Source: Deferribacteraceae bacterium UBA6799
Lineage (GTDB): Bacteria; Chrysiogenota; Deferribacteres; Deferribacterales; Geovibrionaceae
Direction of reading: 5' to 3'
Length of the DNA stretch: 64,000 nt
NCBI GenBank assembly: GCA_002452335.1
Contig: DKFJ01000004.1
Span: 165,308 to 229,307, forward strand
Below the pieces are notes generated by a model. That model had not been told where the DNA came from, made no database searches, and saw only the letters and a program-made list of their open reading frames with translations. A program made the translations under genes and the position numbers. This document shows, piece by piece, positions 62,079 to 64,000 of the stretch (position 1 is the first letter of the stretch; every line of letters starts with the position of its first letter).

Positions 62079-63241
62079 AAAAAGACCTGCTGGAGGTCCT
62101 TGTCGAGATCTCCGAAAAGATGAACAGCATGTTTGAGCTTCATAATCTTCTTCCGGCGATCATCAATATCGCCAAGGAGTATCTGGGGGTCAAAAGGATA
62201 TCGCTCATGCTCATTGAGGATGAGATGCTGAAGATGTATGCCCACGCCGGCTTCGAGGTGGAGCATGCGTCTGTCAGGATACCTCTGGGTGACGGTATCG
62301 CGGGCAAGGTGGCAAAGACCGGAGTTGAGGTCACCATGAACAAGACGGATATTTCCAGAGACGCTCTGGGATATCAGACATCCTCTTTCATGTCCGTTCC
62401 GCTGAAAAAAGCCGACAAGATACTGGGCGTTCTGAACCTGACGGATAAAGAGGACGATTTTTTTACCGAGGACGATGTTAAGATCGCCAGATACATAGCG
62501 TCTCAGTGCGCTCTGGGTGTTGACAGGTTCAACATGTACAGCGACATGAGAAAGAGCGAGAACCTGCGTGTGATCGGTATGCTGAACTCATCCATCGCCC
62601 ACGATATCAAAAATCTTCTGAATATCGTCTCCTCCTATCTGGAACTGATGAAGATGGAGGATGTCAATCCGGAGATGCAGGACTATATCGACGCTATCTT
62701 CTCCGAGGTAAAACGTATACACGGACTCACTCTGGATATTCTGGATTTTTCCAGACAGAGTGTTTCTATACATATAGAATCTTTTAAAATATCCGATCTG
62801 TTCAATGAGATAAAAAAACATGCCGGGATCATGACCCGTGATACTGACATTCATGTTGAGGTCACCGTTTTGGACGATCTCGAAATGAAAGTGGACAGAG
62901 CAAAGATTTTCAGGGTAATATTTAACTTGGTGTCAAATGCCATAGACGCCATTCAGGAAAAAGGAACCGTTATTCTGACAGCGGAAAAGGATGGGGAGTC
63001 CTGTGTTATAAGGGTCAGAGACACAGGAAAGGGTATCTGCAGGGAAAATATAGGAAAGTTATTTCAGCCGTTCTTTACCTCCGGAAAATCAAAAGGTACA
63101 GGACTGGGGCTTGCCATAGTAAAAATGATTGTTGAGGCTCACTGCGGAAATATTGAAGTAGATTCCGAGGAAGGGGTATTCACGGAATTTACTGTAAGGA
63201 TACCATACAATTATGAATCTATTAAAGAATTACACAAGTAG
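62075..63241 (+). CDS. GAF-domain sensor histidine kinase
   Basis: A 388-residue cytoplasmic kinase. GAF domain about 15-150 (YLGVKRISLMLIEDEMLKMYAHAGF, IPLGDGIAGKVAKTG, FMSVPLKKADKILGVLNLTDK), HisKA with SSIAHDIKNLLNIV, and an ATPase with NLVSNAIDAI, DTGKGI and GKSKGTGLGLAIVKMI. The start is a TTG at 62075 overlapping the mqnC stop, with GAGGT six bases upstream, so it is coupled to mqnC. No response regulator is adjacent. Confidence 0.92.
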   Translation: MKKDLLEVLVEISEKMNSMFELHNLLPAIINIAKEYLGVKRISLMLIEDEMLKMYAHAGFEVEHASVRIPLGDGIAGKVAKTGVEVTMNKTDISRDALGYQTSSFMSVPLKKADKILGVLNLTDKEDDFFTEDDVKIARYIASQCALGVDRFNMYSDMRKSENLRVIGMLNSSIAHDIKNLLNIVSSYLELMKMEDVNPEMQDYIDAIFSEVKRIHGLTLDILDFSRQSVSIHIESFKISDLFNEIKKHAGIMTRDTDIHVEVTVLDDLEMKVDRAKIFRVIFNLVSNAIDAIQEKGTVILTAEKDGESCVIRVRDTGKGICRENIGKLFQPFFTSGKSKGTGLGLAIVKMIVEAHCGNIEVDSEEGVFTEFTVRIPYNYESIKELHK

Positions 63242-64000
63242 AGAAGAGCGGGAATTTACTAAATTATTATCGGAACGCTATGGGCTGCAAAGCTCTGAAT
63301 ATGTTACGTCCAGAGACGAGCACGGACGTGTCGTGGCAAAGGTTCTGACAGATAAAGAGATTAAGCCGGATATATCGCTGACCGTTACTGACAGCGGTCT
63401 GAAAGCATACCTTAATGTATACCCCGGAATCAATACCTCCGTGGAGATGAGCTCAGACGAGATAGCGGCTCTTCTTCAGAGCGAGAAAATTACAGTAAAC
63501 ATTAACAGAGACGCCATAGCCAACGCCGTCAGCCTGTCAAAAGAGGGCGCGGTGGCGGAAAAACTTCTGGTCGCTGAGGGCGTTGAGCCTATCGCCGGAA
63601 AGAACTCACAGGTGATACTCAACTTCGAGCCTGTCAGAAACAGCCCGAAAGTTTTGCAGAACGGGCGTGTGGACTACAAAAATCTTGATAACATCAGAGT
63701 GGTGAACGAAGGCGATCTGCTGGTCACCAGAAAACCGGCAACAGCCGGCGTGCGCGGGCTTTCCGTGCGCAATGAGGAGATACCGGCCGCAGCAGGCGTG
63801 GACACAGAGATATATATAGGTGAGGGTGTCCGGGTAGAAAGGGACGATACCGAATACTATGCTCTGACAGACGGATGCGTCACCTTCAACAGAAATACGC
63901 TGGAGGTCAACCCCGTCTATAGTGTCAGGGGAAACGTGGACTACAGCACTGGCAACATCGTTTTCAACGGCAACGTATATGTGCGTAACGATGTCCTGTC
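63213..64000 (+). CDS. FapA-family (DUF342) protein, 3' end beyond window
   Basis: An open frame from ATG 63213 to the end of the window (about 262 codons, no stop). The N-terminal part is of no known family; from about residue 150 it shows the FapA signature: NEGDLLVTRKPATAGVRGLSV, then VNPVYSVRGNVDYSTGNIVFNG, as in DUF342 polymerising beta-helix proteins. These are widespread in motile or sporulating bacteria and are linked to flagellar or cell-surface assembly. It overlaps the kinase by 29 bases. Confidence 0.85.
   Translation, partial: MNLLKNYTSREEREFTKLLSERYGLQSSEYVTSRDEHGRVVAKVLTDKEIKPDISLTVTDSGLKAYLNVYPGINTSVEMSSDEIAALLQSEKITVNINRDAIANAVSLSKEGAVAEKLLVAEGVEPIAGKNSQVILNFEPVRNSPKVLQNGRVDYKNLDNIRVVNEGDLLVTRKPATAGVRGLSVRNEEIPAAAGVDTEIYIGEGVRVERDDTEYYALTDGCVTFNRNTLEVNPVYSVRGNVDYSTGNIVFNGNVYVRNDVL

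Noticed and set aside
1..64000. CRISPR arrays, tRNA or rRNA genes, insertion sequences, integrases
   Set aside because: No evenly spaced repeats, no cloverleaf-type sequences and no transposase or integrase motifs were found in any gap or frame.

Overview
This 64 kb window is gene-dense bacterial chromosome with little intergenic space (the longest gene-free stretch is about 290 bp). The gene set points to a motile, Gram-negative-type anaerobe: a flagellar export, motor-switch and chemotaxis block, lipoproteins and an OmpA-like protein, a futalosine-pathway menaquinone enzyme (MqnC), and many PAS, GGDEF, EAL and SpoIIE signalling proteins. A Deferribacterota-type organism (Geovibrio, Denitrovibrio or Seleniivibrio relatives) is my best guess from overall gene style. 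It is an inference, not proven by any marker here.

Layout. 0-6.3 kb: a small DUF2917-like gene, a sirtuin, then the heat-shock cluster hrcA-grpE-dnaK-dnaJ behind a canonical promoter and a perfect CIRCE operator. 6.3-7.5 kb: a strikingly AT-rich FRG-domain gene, the clearest foreign islet. 7.5-14.2 kb: a FUSC-type membrane protein, argH, a lipoprotein gene, der, a second lipoprotein gene and an aminotransferase. 14.2-20 kb: signalling genes (REC-PAS-GGDEF, hybrid histidine kinase, IclR regulator, EAL-HDOD). 20-22.6 kb: a DUF362 ferredoxin-like protein and a large lipoprotein. 22.5-34.1 kb, minus strand: rsmG, mnmG, mnmE, folD, gyrA, gyrB, recF, dnaN, the classical origin-proximal set but without dnaA, parA or parB. 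34.1-34.4 kb: an intergenic region with clustered DnaA-box-like sites and inverted repeats, a candidate oriC. 34.4-35.3 kb: a gene encoding two Hfq/Sm domains in tandem, coupled to a receiver-only response regulator. 35.3-61 kb, all minus strand: fliR-flhB-flhA-flhF-flhG-(67 aa)-fliA-cheB-fliM-fliN-cheY-cheZ-cheA, envelope genes, a SpoIIE/STAS/HEAT partner-switch module, cheR, a PilZ-like protein, a SwrB-like protein, a FliK-like protein, an MscS-type channel and a ferredoxin-fused protein of unknown function. 61-64 kb, plus strand: mqnC, a GAF histidine kinase and the start of a FapA (DUF342) gene.

The most interesting signals are: (1) three parS-like 16-mers over 26 kb (one perfect and intergenic, two with a single mismatch inside genes) plus DnaA boxes, which mark this as the origin/centromere domain although parAB and dnaA are not here; (2) the tandem-Hfq gene next to the candidate origin; (3) a STAS-HEAT fusion in a SpoIIE/STAS operon inside the chemotaxis block; (4) a RACo-like ferredoxin domain joined to an unrecognised C-terminal region; (5) the AT-rich FRG gene; (6) an IclR gene with a perfect palindrome over its own -10 box. 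No tRNA, rRNA, insertion sequence, integrase or CRISPR array was seen.
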